A stretch of DNA of 64,000 nt from Brassica napus (Eukaryota > Streptophyta > Magnoliopsida > Brassicales > Brassicaceae). The notes below the pieces were generated by a model that was given only the letters and a program-made list of their open reading frames with translations, had not been told where the DNA came from and made no database searches. Every line of letters starts with the position of its first letter. Position 1 is the first letter of the stretch. The stretch covers positions 54,301,452-54,365,451 of the forward strand of contig NC_063447.1 in assembly GCF_020379485.1 (NCBI RefSeq), read 5' to 3'. This document shows, one piece after another, positions 48,822-59,599 of the stretch. A program made the position numbers and the translations under genes.

Positions 48822-49769
48822 TCACAACCGGAGTTTGCTGGAGTCGCTTGTTGGAGGTGGAACACAAACTCGAGGAGTTGTCCTTCTCTTTGGAAATGGA
48901 TAAAGTCTCCTGTTTGCCTCTTCACACACAAACGGGTCCTCCGACTCTGAGATCACAACCGTATCCATGGATGAAGAAGATGAAGCTGCTGCATGTGTAA
49001 CTGGAACCAGAGCTAGAGCTGGAGTGGGAGGATCGAAAGCAAAGTAGAGAGTGCCATCTAGTGAGTGGAAGGACCAGAGGGTAATAGTCTGGTTTCTCTG
49101 GAGGGTGTTATCGAGGACGACCTGGTTCCAACCAGTACACAAGGCGTAGTTGAAACAAGTATTCATCTTCCATATCCTCATGTTAAGATTCCATCGCTTC
49201 TTACCACTACGATTCAACAAGATCACATCAACTCCTTTTTTAACATAATCTCCTTTGTGATGTTCCTCTAGGATCTTCAACTCCGCCTCGTTCAAGAAAT
49301 CCATCTCGGCCATTTGGTAAAAGGGCATCAAGAGACGTCCTTGGTTTGGTGCGAGATCTGTCTTCGTCATCGCCTTCTCAAATATCATCTTCGCATCCCC
49401 CTCACGACCTTTGAATGTCTTCATCAGTTCAACCACCCATCCCGGGGTCTCTCCCGTCTCTCTTCTGACCGGGGCCTTTCTTTTAACCGGCCGGTTTATT
49501 TCTCTAACCGGAGTCTTGATTTCTCTAATTGGTTGTGCTCTGATGGGTTCGTCATCGGATTCTACCAAAGTGTTTTCTTGATCATCATCCTCAATCTTTC
49601 GTTTACCCGACAAGAGAGTGGTGGCAGCAGTGTGGATCATGAGCAAGTTTCTGTCTTGACCTCGTCTAGCTCTGATTTCATCGTCTCCGAAAGCGAGAAG
49701 CAACGTCGCAAAAAGATCAAAGCATTTCTTCTCTCCCTCGCTGAGTTTGTCATCATCATGGGTCACCAT
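48822..49769 (-). CDS. B3 domain-containing protein, DUF313 type
   Basis: Single-exon gene of 315 residues from ATG 49769; the frame continues to 49793 only through TTG. Seen: a charged N-terminus, then the DUF313-type B3 signature: TPGWVVELMKTFKGREGDAK, LAPNQGRLLMPFYQM, GVDVILLNRSGKKRWNLNMR and GWNQVVLDNTLQRNQTITLW, with a Pro/Ser-rich acidic C-tail. This Brassicaceae-expanded subfamily of plant B3 DNA-binding proteins has no well-defined targets. The gene is not part of the collinear Arabidopsis set as I recall it, so it probably moved in. It is intact and may be functional. Confidence 0.88.
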   Translation of the reverse strand: MVTHDDDKLSEGEKKCFDLFATLLLAFGDDEIRARRGQDRNLLMIHTAATTLLSGKRKIEDDDQENTLVESDDEPIRAQPIREIKTPVREINRPVKRKAPVRRETGETPGWVVELMKTFKGREGDAKMIFEKAMTKTDLAPNQGRLLMPFYQMAEMDFLNEAELKILEEHHKGDYVKKGVDVILLNRSGKKRWNLNMRIWKMNTCFNYALCTGWNQVVLDNTLQRNQTITLWSFHSLDGTLYFAFDPPTPALALVPVTHAAASSSSSMDTVVISESEDPFVCEEANRRLYPFPKRRTTPRVCVPPPTSDSSKLRL

Positions 49770-51403
49770 TGAGTCTCTTTGTTTCGATCGCAATATAATG
49801 AATCAAAATCTCTCGGGATATATGTAAACAACAATAAGAAGATAGTGGTGAGGAGGCTGAGTAAGGGTTTAGAGTGGGAGGACCGAGGACTCCTGCTTGC
49901 TTATTATATAGGCTTTTCATTCGGACACCTATCTTAATTTATTTTTGATTAGTGAAAGACAGTCTGATGATATCCGTTGGAATTTTCTTTTATATCCGTA
50001 TTAATAATTTTCCAAAAAATAAAACATTTCAAAAAAAAAATCCATATTTATCTTCCTATTATTATTGGTTAGTTTTAATTATCGGCAATTAGAAAATATA
50101 ATTTTAAACGTAATTAAATGTAAATCTGAGAAATCATCTATTCAGCTTAAGTCCCACGCCCGCGATTATTTTGTAGACTAACAACTCTATTAGACGATTC
50201 TATTAGCGTTTCTCTTATTGTTTCCACTTTTCATTAAGACCAAAACTCGGGCTTTAAGTTTTCGCTGGGACCTCCCCCCTCCCCAAACAAAAAACAACTT
50301 TCAATCCAGCGCAAATGTAAAAACCTGATATTAAATATACGAACAAGTAAACATAAAACATATATTCATTAGAAATTATTTTTTAGCTTAATATCTAATT
50401 TAATTTGTTTTCTAAAATTTAAATGTAATATATTTATTTTCATTCAAGGTCAAGGGAAGCTTATTGGATAAGGGATTTAGTACGATTTCATTTTTTCTAA
50501 ATTTTGAATTTTTTTTTACTGGATTGGATATTTATAAAAGTTCTTACAAATCCAATGTCACTGGATTAGCCATTTATACAAATTTTGTAAAATTTCTCCT
50601 TATTAGAATATAAAGATTTCACTAACATATTAAGGGTATATTCAACTAAGTGTTATAATGAATTTTTAGATTATTTAGGTGAATCCGAACATTTGATATT
50701 TGATATGATTTTGTTAAACTATTTTATAATCTCATCTAAAACCACGATATTTGGTTTATAGTTTTCTAACTATAAAACTCTATTCAAATGTTCTATAAAC
50801 ATTTGAACACTGTAAAATCTACAAAAAAAAAAAAAAATAACAGAAGATTTGAAAGTATTTTATTAAATGAAAAGTCCTATAGCACTAGATTATGAAATGT
50901 TTATAAAAAAAAAAATATCAAATGTTTATAAGATGACAAAAAAAAATGAAATGTTTATAAAATTTACATTTAATAACAGAAAAATATTATTTTAATACAA
51001 ATCAATTCAAACTCGTAATTGAATAGACACCACACTCCTTAAGAATTATTTGCATTGTTAAAAAATAGTTTAGTCAAAATTCACCGAAAACAAACATCGC
51101 CTAATGAGATGGTATCTTTTAAAAAAGAAAGAACAATAGTTTCATCATTTTTGTTTAAAAACCTTCACAATGTAAGAAATTTGGGCTTGGATTTAGACTC
51201 AAGTAGTTTACTTGGTAGTTTGGTTATATCAAATCTAATTACTTCTGACATTAATCAAAAAATATTCCAAGGTGAAACAATATGGCACAGTCCATTATAT
51301 AGCACTAAATACTTTATTTCCGTAACTGACCGAATCAACCGATAAAACATATAAATAAAAACTTTGACGCTAGAAAGTAATCAGTTTAGTTACAAAGAGA
51401 GAA
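49770..51403. other. B3 gene promoter and AT-rich spacer
   Basis: A TATA-like TTATTATATAG on the plus strand near 49899-49909 lies upstream of the B3 gene in its transcript direction. From 50400 onward the DNA is AT-rich without recognised genes or elements. Confidence 0.35.
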
Positions 51404-51556
51404 ATGGATTTGGAAACCCAGCTTCCACGTTGGATGTCTGACTTTGATAACACGCCAATACTGAAAACAGTAGGGGCATTGCCCCCGCAAAAGCGCAGAG
51501 CTGTAGACAGACTTCTTGTTTCATCTCAATATTTGCTAGGGTTATTGTGGTTGTGA
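51404..51556 (+). CDS. Possible 50-residue ORF, unknown
   Basis: ATG-initiated frame with coding-like composition (LETQLPRWMSDFDNTPILKT), ending at TGA 51554-51556. It lies in AT-rich DNA near the RPA-like remnant and could be a gene fragment carried by a mobile element. No family recognised; low confidence that it is translated. Confidence 0.25.
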   Translation: MDLETQLPRWMSDFDNTPILKTVGALPPQKRRAVDRLLVSSQYLLGLLWL

Positions 51557-52672
51557 ATTTTGCGTTTTGAGTTGTTTTTCAAGTTTTTTTTTATTGTTAC
51601 AGGGTTAGAGTTGTGATGATGAACTGTATATGCATTGTTCTCTACTTATGAAGGACTAAATTGTGTTAATAATGTGATTGATATAGTTCGTGGTGTTGGT
51701 TGCTGTGTCACTGAGACTTATTGTTTGTTTGTCTTTTTAATTTGTTTCTTGTACTGTTGAGAGTACATAAATTATATTAAAGCTGTTGAGAATACATTTT
51801 GTTTCTAAATATTTTTTCTCCAGTTTAGTTGTGTGTATTAAGTAATAATTTTTATTATCCTTATTATGTTTGTTATATATTTTTATTTCATTTTTAAACT
51901 TGTTGCTCTTACCGAACATTTAAAACAAATACATGAAGACTTGTAAAAATAACTATAAAATGAGTGACAGTTATGAGTATTTGGGCTTTAATGAGTTTTA
52001 AACGAATTTATGCATTTCTCATAAGAAGACAATAGTATTGGCATGCTGACATTGTGCATGTAAGCTATTTTTATAAGACAAGAGTAGTGAGCAGGTGGAG
52101 ATGTTGTTGCTGCCTTTGTATCTATCGGGATTGTCTCTTGTATCTCTTGGTGTAGCTGTGTTTGTTTATCTTTTATTTGATGGGTAATATGTAAACAAAA
52201 ATCATTGTTAGTAGTATTTATCAGAGTTCGTAATTTACTCTGCTTTTTTGTTTAGGTAAGTTCACTGATTTTGGTTGTCGTCTTCGTCTTCTTCGTTGCA
52301 GAAGTAAGTTTGTAAATTGTTAAATAGCTGGCCGTGTAGTTTGTATTTTTTTAGCTGGCTTGATGTATGTGTCGTTGAGTTTTAGTTGAGGTGATTGGTT
52401 TGGTATATTTGTTTTGAAGTTTATTTCTAAGATTAGACAAAAAGAGAGGTAATCATTAATGATTTGTCTTTTTTGGAATTCTAGTTTTTGCTGTTTTGAT
52501 TGTTTGGGTTGTTGTGGTTTCTTTAAAGCTGTAAAATAAAAGTTTGTGTAAAATTAGTTTGATAAGTATGGGAGATAAATAGACGATCACAAAATAGGAA
52601 ATATTTTTGATTATTAATGTTAGCACAATATAGATAATAATATTAAGGGAATTGTGTGTTGATTGTTTCTTA
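51557..52672. other. AT-rich spacer
   Basis: No gene or defined element recognised. T-rich and GTT-rich stretches predominate on the plus strand, compatible with transcribed or intron-like remnant DNA of the adjacent RPA-like gene. Confidence 0.3.
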
Positions 52673-53215
52673 CGGATCAATGAGGAGACGGATAAGGACT
52701 CGAGTTGTTTCTTTGGTAAAATCAGAACCCTGGACAGAACGGATTTGCCCAACCACATCTGCAAGTTTAAATATCAGTTATGATATCGAAACATAATATA
52801 AACGCAGATGCAATATGATAATATACCTGAGAGTTATAGGTTTGTGTTCGCAATCACTTGAAAATTGTCGAACAGTCTAGTTATGACTGGAGATTGATCT
52901 CATGAGCACTTGTGATGACTTCATCATTAATAGTTGGTGAGATGAAATGAATGAGGAATGAATTATCAGTTATCTTGTACATGCTTGAGCATATAGCAAC
53001 CTCAAAACGATCGACTTTCACAATGGAACCGGCTTTCAAAGATGATATGTAATGATTAGCACGTCCGGCGGGAATAAACCCATGAATCACGGAATCTGTA
53101 AATAATATTATTCAACAAAGAATCAGGAAATCAATTAAAAACAATTATATTAAATAATGTAATAAATCGAAGATCAACTTACATTTTCATCAGGGAATAG
53201 AACTGTGATTCCCAT
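52673..53215 (-). pseudogene. Replication protein A (RPA70/DUF223-like) gene fragment, possibly Helitron-borne
   Basis: Minus-strand exon-like blocks: 53183-53215 (ATG, GITVLFPDEN), about 52883-53095 (DSVIHGFIPAGRANHYISS then VKVDRFEVAICSSMYKITD) and 52673-52758 (VVGQIRSVQGSDFTKETTRV). These match the OB-fold region of the Brassicaceae RPA1-like/DUF223 proteins. Splice borders (CAG and GTAAG) survive at several points, but the middle block runs into a stop and the rest of an RPA protein is missing. Such fragments are often carried by Helitrons in plants, but no complete Helitron ends were established here. Confidence 0.6.
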
Positions 53216-53799
53216 AAACTCACTGTCTTTCTTGAAATTCAAGGAATCCCATAAGCGAGGAGGTTAGAGGCTATGCTCTGACTACTACGACCAAGACGGA
53301 GAGACTCGAAGGTTGAGTGACGGACGCCGGGGACGCCGGTTTGAGGAACTGGAGAGGCAGAAAGAGATATTTTCTAGCAGATGGTTAAAGTTAAGAAGAA
53401 TCAATGAGTTTTGTGGAGATGGAAATTGAGTTCATCAAAGATGAGAATCATATATATAGGGTTTAGAGAAGGACTACAAATCATGAATATTTATGATCAA
53501 ACGATTTAAGATGGGGAGATGAAGAGTTCGCCGGTGAAAAAATAGATTACGAACAAACACACGGTACAACTCTGTGACTCAGACTTGTCTAAGACAATGA
53601 TGAAAAGAACCATAACTCATATTAAACAAAGACAATTTACAATATGGAAAAACTATAATTGTTTTTTGTTTCATATAACGTGATGAATCTCATTTAAAAT
53701 GAAACTCATAATACACTTGTAGGCCCGATCCACAGAGAAAACCGAAGAAGCAAGGATTTCCGACCTTCATAAATATATATTAGTTTCGGCTATCAATGT

Positions 53800-53965
53800 A
53801 CAAAGTATCATTTAGTTTAGTGGTATAAATGTTGATGTTTATATCTCAATAACCCGGGTTCGAACCATGTGCTTGACACTTTTTTCACACTTTTTAAAAA
53901 TGGAACCCACAGAATGCTGACGTGGCGCGCTGAGGAGAGAGCAAAAACTCAATCATTATAATATA
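53800..53965 (+). mobile_element. Second tRNA-derived SINE-like element
   Basis: A perfect A-box TAGTTTAGTGG at 53813-53823 and B-box GGTTCGAACC at 53857-53866 lie exactly 44 nt apart, as in tRNA genes. The surrounding sequence does not fold as a tRNA (no acceptor stem complement was seen), so a SINE is more likely than a tRNA gene. The 3' tail and target duplications are unclear; limits are approximate. Confidence 0.55.
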
Positions 53966-54817
53966 GATTTGAACATGTGGTTAGGGGTGGTGGATCCAAA
54001 AATTAGTTTTACCAAATTAATTTTAATTTAAAAATGTTTAAAAATATTAAAAAATATTATTTTAAAAAAGTATTTTATATTTTATATTGTATATAATTTA
54101 TTTTATATTTAATATTTTTAATCTCTATTTTATATTAATAAAAATATTTGGTGGTTAAAATAAAATTATACTATTTGATACTTTAGTCGATAAGAACACA
54201 AAATTATTTTCTTATCAAAATACTATATGCTATTATACAAAATTTATTAATTTATACAATGCTATACAGATGACAATACAATTCACTAACTATAGAAATA
54301 AACATGGTAACTATTTTCATTGTTTTATGTTAATGGTCCAATTTAATAACTACTCTGTCGATCGAGTATCATAACTTACTGATCAAACAAAGAAAATATA
54401 GTTTTGTGGCATGTGGATTTAAGATTTGTTTTTCATTTTGTTTGATTTAATCAAGACAACGTTATGCCGCACTTTCTCTCACTTTCTGTCTCTAACGTAT
54501 ATTAGTAGGGAGCAAAAAATTATTTTCAAAAATACATTTAATCAAAATAGTTTAATATCTGAGTTTACGGTTTACTGAATCTTATTTATGATTAAATATT
54601 TAAAAAGTAGTTTAGATTTATAAATTTTTATAAAAGATTATTAAAGATTTATAAATAATTTAGTTAAAAGGTTAGTTTACTCTAATTTCACCGCAAATTT
54701 AAGATATTTATAAAAATGATTATTTAAAAAAAAATAAATCTGAAAGGTGATATTAAACTTGTGATAAAATTAGAATTTCTCCATATAAAATTTCAGTAAC
54801 ATTACAAGTTAGTTTAA
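53966..54817. other. AT-rich spacer left of the Mutator-like element
   Basis: No coding sequence, repeat or element recognised; very high A+T throughout. Confidence 0.35.
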
Positions 54818-55357
54818 GGGCTTTTTGCAGAATTAACCTACAACTTAAAGTCAAACACAAAATTAACCTTCCATTTTTTTTGGAAATTGGTTTTGCCCTA
54901 TTCACCCCACAAGTTCATATAATTCACGAAAATGCCATCATTTTTTTTTCTTTCCGAAAATGACATTTTTATTCTCACACCCTCATCATCTTCAAGTAAT
55001 TACAAGAATGTCATTGTCATCAATACCCCAACCACCATGAACAACCAATTTGAAGCTCTTAATGCTCCCAAAATCGAGTTACCCTTCTTCTTTTTCCATT
55101 CTTGTGAACTAAACACAACATATCTCTCACTTTCTCTCCACAATGAGCTAAAAAAAACCAAGATTTTGATTCTACATTTTTTTATGGTTCATAGAGCCAT
55201 AGAAGCTAACGATTCCGGGTAGGTCACTTTCGTTTGAGATTTTGTGTGCTTGGAGAAGCCTTATGTGTGCTAAGGAAGTTATCTCACCAATTTAAGGTAT
55301 GAAATCGAGTTTTTTTCCAGATCTGTTCGTCAGACGACTTACATGGGAAGTCGTCTG

Positions 55358-56195
55358 TCTGTAGACGACTTACCTGGAAGTCGTCTGGTCAACGCATAGG
55401 TTATTTTTGCAATTGACTTTGAAATCGGTTTTCTGAGACGACTAAAAGTTAAGTCGTCTGATTTTGTTTGGTTACAAAAAAATCTCCAAAGAACCTATAC
55501 CACTTACATTTCAGTCGTCATAGGTTAGTTTTGCATTTGATTGGATTATTTCAGAAGTTTGACTTTCCCGGACGACTTACATTTCAGTCGTCTGGTGAAA
55601 ATTGAAATATCAATATTTTATTAACACTAGACGACTTACAATTAAGTCATCATAGGTTAGTTTTGCAATTGAAAAAAAAAATTTCAATATTTAATCATAC
55701 CCAGATGACTTACAATTCAGTCATCCGCCCGACGACTTACATGTAAGTCGTCAAGGATTTTATTCCGAGATTCTGGTCAAACCTCGTAAATCCTGGACGA
55801 CTTACATGTAAGTCGTCTGACGGATGACTGAATTGTAAGTCGTCTATATATAATTAAATATTGAAGTTTTTTTTTCAATTGCAAAACTAACCTATGACGA
55901 GTTAATTGTAAGCCGTCTAGTTAAAAAAAAATATTATTATTTTAATTTTCACGAGACGACTGAAATGTGAGTCGTCCAGGAAAGTCAAACTTCTGAAATA
56001 ATCCAGTCAAATGCAAAACTAACCTATGACGACTGAAATGTAAGTCGTCTAGCTTTTTTGGAGTTTTTTTTAACCAAACAAAAGTAGACGACTTATTTTT
56101 CAGTCGTCTGAAATAACAGATTTCAAAGTCAATAGCAAAAAAAACCTATGCGTTGACCAGACGACGTATAGTTTAGTCGTCAGGAGTACTTAGAT
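55358..56195. repeat. Nested 840-bp palindrome inside the MULE
   Basis: Left arm (about 55358-55765) and right arm (about 55788-56195) are inverted copies. Pairs include TGGTCAACGCATAGGTT (55386-55402) with AACCTATGCGTTGACCA near 56143-56159, and CATTTCAGTCGTC with GACGACTGAAATG. The centre, near 55776, is flanked on each side by GACGACTTACATGTAAGTC. Transcription through it, for example from the left end toward the transposase gene, would give a hairpin with a stem of about 400 bp. Confidence 0.8.
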
Positions 56196-56280
56196 TGAAA
56201 TCGTTCGCTTCGATCTTTAATAAACTTTCGTTTTCTTTGTTCTAAGTTTGCTAATGTGTTTTATTTTGACTTTTCAGATG

Positions 56281-57399
56281 ATGCGTCAGTTACATGCAGT
56301 GTATGGAGAATGATTGTTGAAAGATGGATGTTGGAATTTTGTGGTTGATCATTTCAAAGGAGCGAGAATGTTATTTTTGAGTGAAGGTTCGACACATGCT
56401 GATCTTGTTGCAATGGCTCAAGAAGATTATAACCTGGACATGAACACAGAGTCTGTGGAGTTAATCTACTCATTACAACAGATGGCTCCAGACCTTCCTC
56501 CTATTCATGTTACAAGTGATAGACAAGTTCGGAACTTGCTCGAGATAATTAAAACACATGAAGTACGTCATTGTGTATCAAGCTTTAGCAAGATGAGAAC
56601 GGTTTTAGAGGAAAGGGATGAAGATCATGTGGGAGATGAGGCTGAGGAGGGGGATGAAGCTGAGGAGGGGGATGAAGCTGATGTGAGGGGTGAAGATTAA
56701 GAGGGGCATGAAGCTGAGGATCATGATGGGGAGGAGGATGCTGACATCCCTGTTGTCGCTCATGCTGAGGATTATAGTGAGTATGGAAAGGTTAAAGACG
56801 AGGATGAGGAAGAAGATGATGAAATTTGTTTTGATGATTACAAAGGGGCATATGGTTGTGAAGGAGAAAGATCATCTGCAGACAAAATCTATGTAAACCA
56901 GAGTTTTGCTAGTAAGGATGCACTGCTTTCAGAGTTGCGGTTGACAGCGGTGAGGCGTAGGTTCTCCTTCAGAATATTCAAGTCAACGAAAACTCTCTTT
57001 GTGGCAACATGTCGTGTTAGTGGTTGTCAATGGAAGGTCCGAGCAAGTGTGAAACATGGGACTAAAACGTTTTGGGTAACCAAGTATGTGGCAACTCATA
57101 CATGTTCCATCCCAGACAAAATCGCTCAGCGGAAACGCTGTACTCCGAAGTACATTGGTCGACTTTTCATAGATCGTGTTGGAATCATTGATGGATTGAA
57201 TCCGCAGCATATCAAAGATGCAATGAAGAACATGTTTGGCATGACACTTGATTACACCACTTCATACAGAGCATTGTTATATGCGCAAGAAATGGTGAGA
57301 GGATCAGCGGAAGACGGGCTACTGAAGTTTATTATTTCATTGATTTGTTTATTATTGATAAAAAAGGCTACTGAAGTTTATTATTTCATTGATTTGTAA
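56281..57399 (+). pseudogene. Truncated MuDR-type transposase gene of the MULE
   Basis: Starts at ATG 56278-56283 after a TTTTCAG acceptor. Seen: a PB1-like N-terminal domain (FVVDHFKGARMLFLSEGSTH), an acidic repeat region (EEGDEAEEGDEA), and the MuDR N-terminal zinc domain (FVATCRVSGCQWKVRASV to THTC). It stops short: after AQEMVRGSAEDG the frame enters unrelated AT-rich sequence, so the DDE catalytic core and SWIM finger are absent. In-frame stops also occur: TGA near 56311, at a position where relatives have Trp, and TAA at 56698-56700 after the acidic repeats. It cannot encode a working transposase. Confidence 0.8.
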
Positions 57400-57539
57400 A
57401 TGTGTAAACACATTGTTAGCACATGTATTACATCTTGGGAAACATTATTACTGATTTTACAAAAAATTCACAACTAAAAGAGTAGACATGCAATTCACAA
57501 AACAGACCACAAACAAAACTATTATAGATCATTCCTCTA

Positions 57540-58510
57540 CAAAGACAAGCTTGGACTCCACTTGATATGAAAGAAGACTTTGTCAGAAGACTTCCAGGAA
57601 GTCCAGACGACTTCTAGGAAGTCCAGACGACTTCCAGGAAGTATAGACGACTTTCAGGAAGTCTAGACGACTGAAATGGAAGTTGTCTGGAAGACTTCCT
57701 GGAAGTCGTCTAGTGCATTATATTTTAGACGACTAACAGGTAAGTCATCCCAGAAGTCTTCTAGATCTGAAAAACCTGCATATCCAAAAACGTTCAAATG
57801 GCTTAAAAACAGAAAAAATGAGTGGAAGATTAGATAAATCTATCTTTATAGAACACACAAAAATACATATCTAAAATTAATAGATTTACCTTTAAATGAG
57901 TGGAAGATGAGTACCATCTAATTAAAAACCTGCAAAAAAAGATATATTAGTAAGAAAAACATGAGACAAAACTGAAAACTTCATATAAAGTTTGGTGTTT
58001 TCAAGTCAAAGAGATTAGTGTGGGTTTGGAGAATTTTAGTTTGGGAAAAAAGTAAGAACTTTATACAACAAGAAGTTACCAAATGAAGAAAAATCAGACA
58101 TACAAACTTACCAAAACGCTCAGATCTATTATGAAAGGGAGACTTCGTCAGAAGACTTCCAGGAAGTCCAAACGACTTCCAGGAAGTCTAGACGACTGAA
58201 ATGGAAGTCGTCTGGAAGACTTCCTAGAAGTCGTCTAGTGCATTATAGTTTAGACGACTAACATGTAAGTTGTCCCAGAAGTCTTCCAAATATGAAAATC
58301 CTGCATATCAAATCCAGATCTGAAAAACATGCATATCCAAAAACGTTCAAATGACTTAAAAATAGAGAAAGTGAGTGGAAGATTAGATGAATCTACCCTT
58401 ATAGAACACACAAAAATACATATCTAAAATTAATAGATCTACCTTTAAATGAGTGGAAGATGAGTATCATCTGATTAAAAACCTGCAAAAAAGATAGATT
58501 AATAAGAAAG
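57540..58510. repeat. 552-bp direct duplication in the right part of the MULE
   Basis: The block around 57550-57960 recurs at about 58100-58510. AGTGGAAGATTAGAT starts at 57821 and 58373, a 552-bp offset, followed in both by AACACACAAAAATACATATC and CCTTTAAATGAGTGGAAGATG. Both copies begin with several GACTTCCAGGAAGTC inverted units. Confidence 0.8.
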
Positions 58511-58800
58511 ACAGACAAAACTGAAAAATTCATATAAAGTTTGGTGTTTTCAAGTCAAAGAGATTAGAGAGAGGTTGAAGAGTTTTAGAGTGATGAACAT
58601 TACATTTTTGCAGTCATTTGAGAGGAGGAGAGAGAATGTGTAAATTTTTCTTTATGTAGGGAGACAAAAAATCTAATTATGTTAAATATTTTTGATTCAG
58701 ACGACTTCCTAGACGAATTACTTGTAAGTCGTCCAGAAGACTTTAATATTTTTAGCGGAAAATTAAAATATTTTTAGTGTGAAACTAAAATAGAAGACTT

Positions 58801-58962
58801 CTGGTTTAAATTATTTAAACGGGAAAATAATTTTTTTTAAATTTTAGGCGGGAATATTTGGACGACTTACATGTAAGTCGTCTGGTTTAAATTATTTAAA
58901 CGGGAAAATATTTTTTTTTAAATTTTAGGCGGGAATATTTGGACGACTTACATGTAAGTCGT
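58801..58962. repeat. 81-bp tandem duplication with GACGACTTACATGTAAGTCG
   Basis: Two adjacent copies begin CTGGTTTAAATTATTTAAAC at 58801 and 58882. Each ends in one perfect copy of the element's ACGACTTACATGTAAGTCGT palindrome. Confidence 0.85.
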
Positions 58963-59599
58963 CTGTTTTAATTTCTTCACCAGACGACTGAAATGTAAGT
59001 CGTCTAGACCCTAAACATAACCCCTAAACTTAATTAACTAACTAAACACTCCATAAAATCAAATTAAACTTCAAAAGTGTTTACTATACACAAAAATAAA
59101 TATGTATAGGTAAAAAATTAATTTTTCAAAAAAACATTCAAGCTTTCCAAAACCTAACCCTAAGTATACATACAATACTACAACATATGTTGCCAAACTC
59201 TAGACCAAAAAATACCATGATTCACTACCTACACTCATCTATGTTGAAAACAATTTAATTTTGTTATATTTTAATTTATATCACTTAAAACTGTTTTATA
59301 ATTACATGATTTTAATTTTTCGCTTATCAAAATATTTTTTTTAAAATTTAAAAAATATTTTTAAGATCAGCTACACCAGAAGACTTACTTTAAAGTCGTC
59401 CAGACGACTTCCTACATCTCAGACGACTCAGACGACTTACTATGGCTATATTCGTAAAATGGCTTCTGTTTTTTTGTTTGGTCACAAGGGGCTGGACTGT
59501 AATTTCACAAGGCTTTTAGGTTAGTTTTGCATTTGATTCAAGTTTGAGTATAGATTTGGGGTTAAAATCAAGTTGTGTGTTAGTTTTGGCAAATTCCCC

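Larger units (their letters stand above)
54818..59599. mobile_element. Mutator-like element (MULE) with degenerate ends, 4.8 kb
   Basis: The left end reads GGGCTTTTTGCAGAATTAAC and the right end, inverted, GGGGAATTTGCCAAAACTAA; both continue with ACAACTT, forming an imperfect terminal inverted repeat. Between them lie many copies of the palindrome GACGACTTACATGTAAGTC or variants, an 840-bp nested palindrome (55358-56195), a broken MuDR-type transposase gene (56281-57399) and duplicated blocks to the right (57540-58510). A convincing 9-bp target duplication was not found, so the limits may be a few bases off. The element lacks the transposase catalytic core and is non-autonomous. Confidence 0.75.

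Noticed and set aside
53813..53866. tRNA gene
   Set aside because: Pol III boxes are present, but no acceptor or anticodon stem pairing was found; treated as SINE-like.
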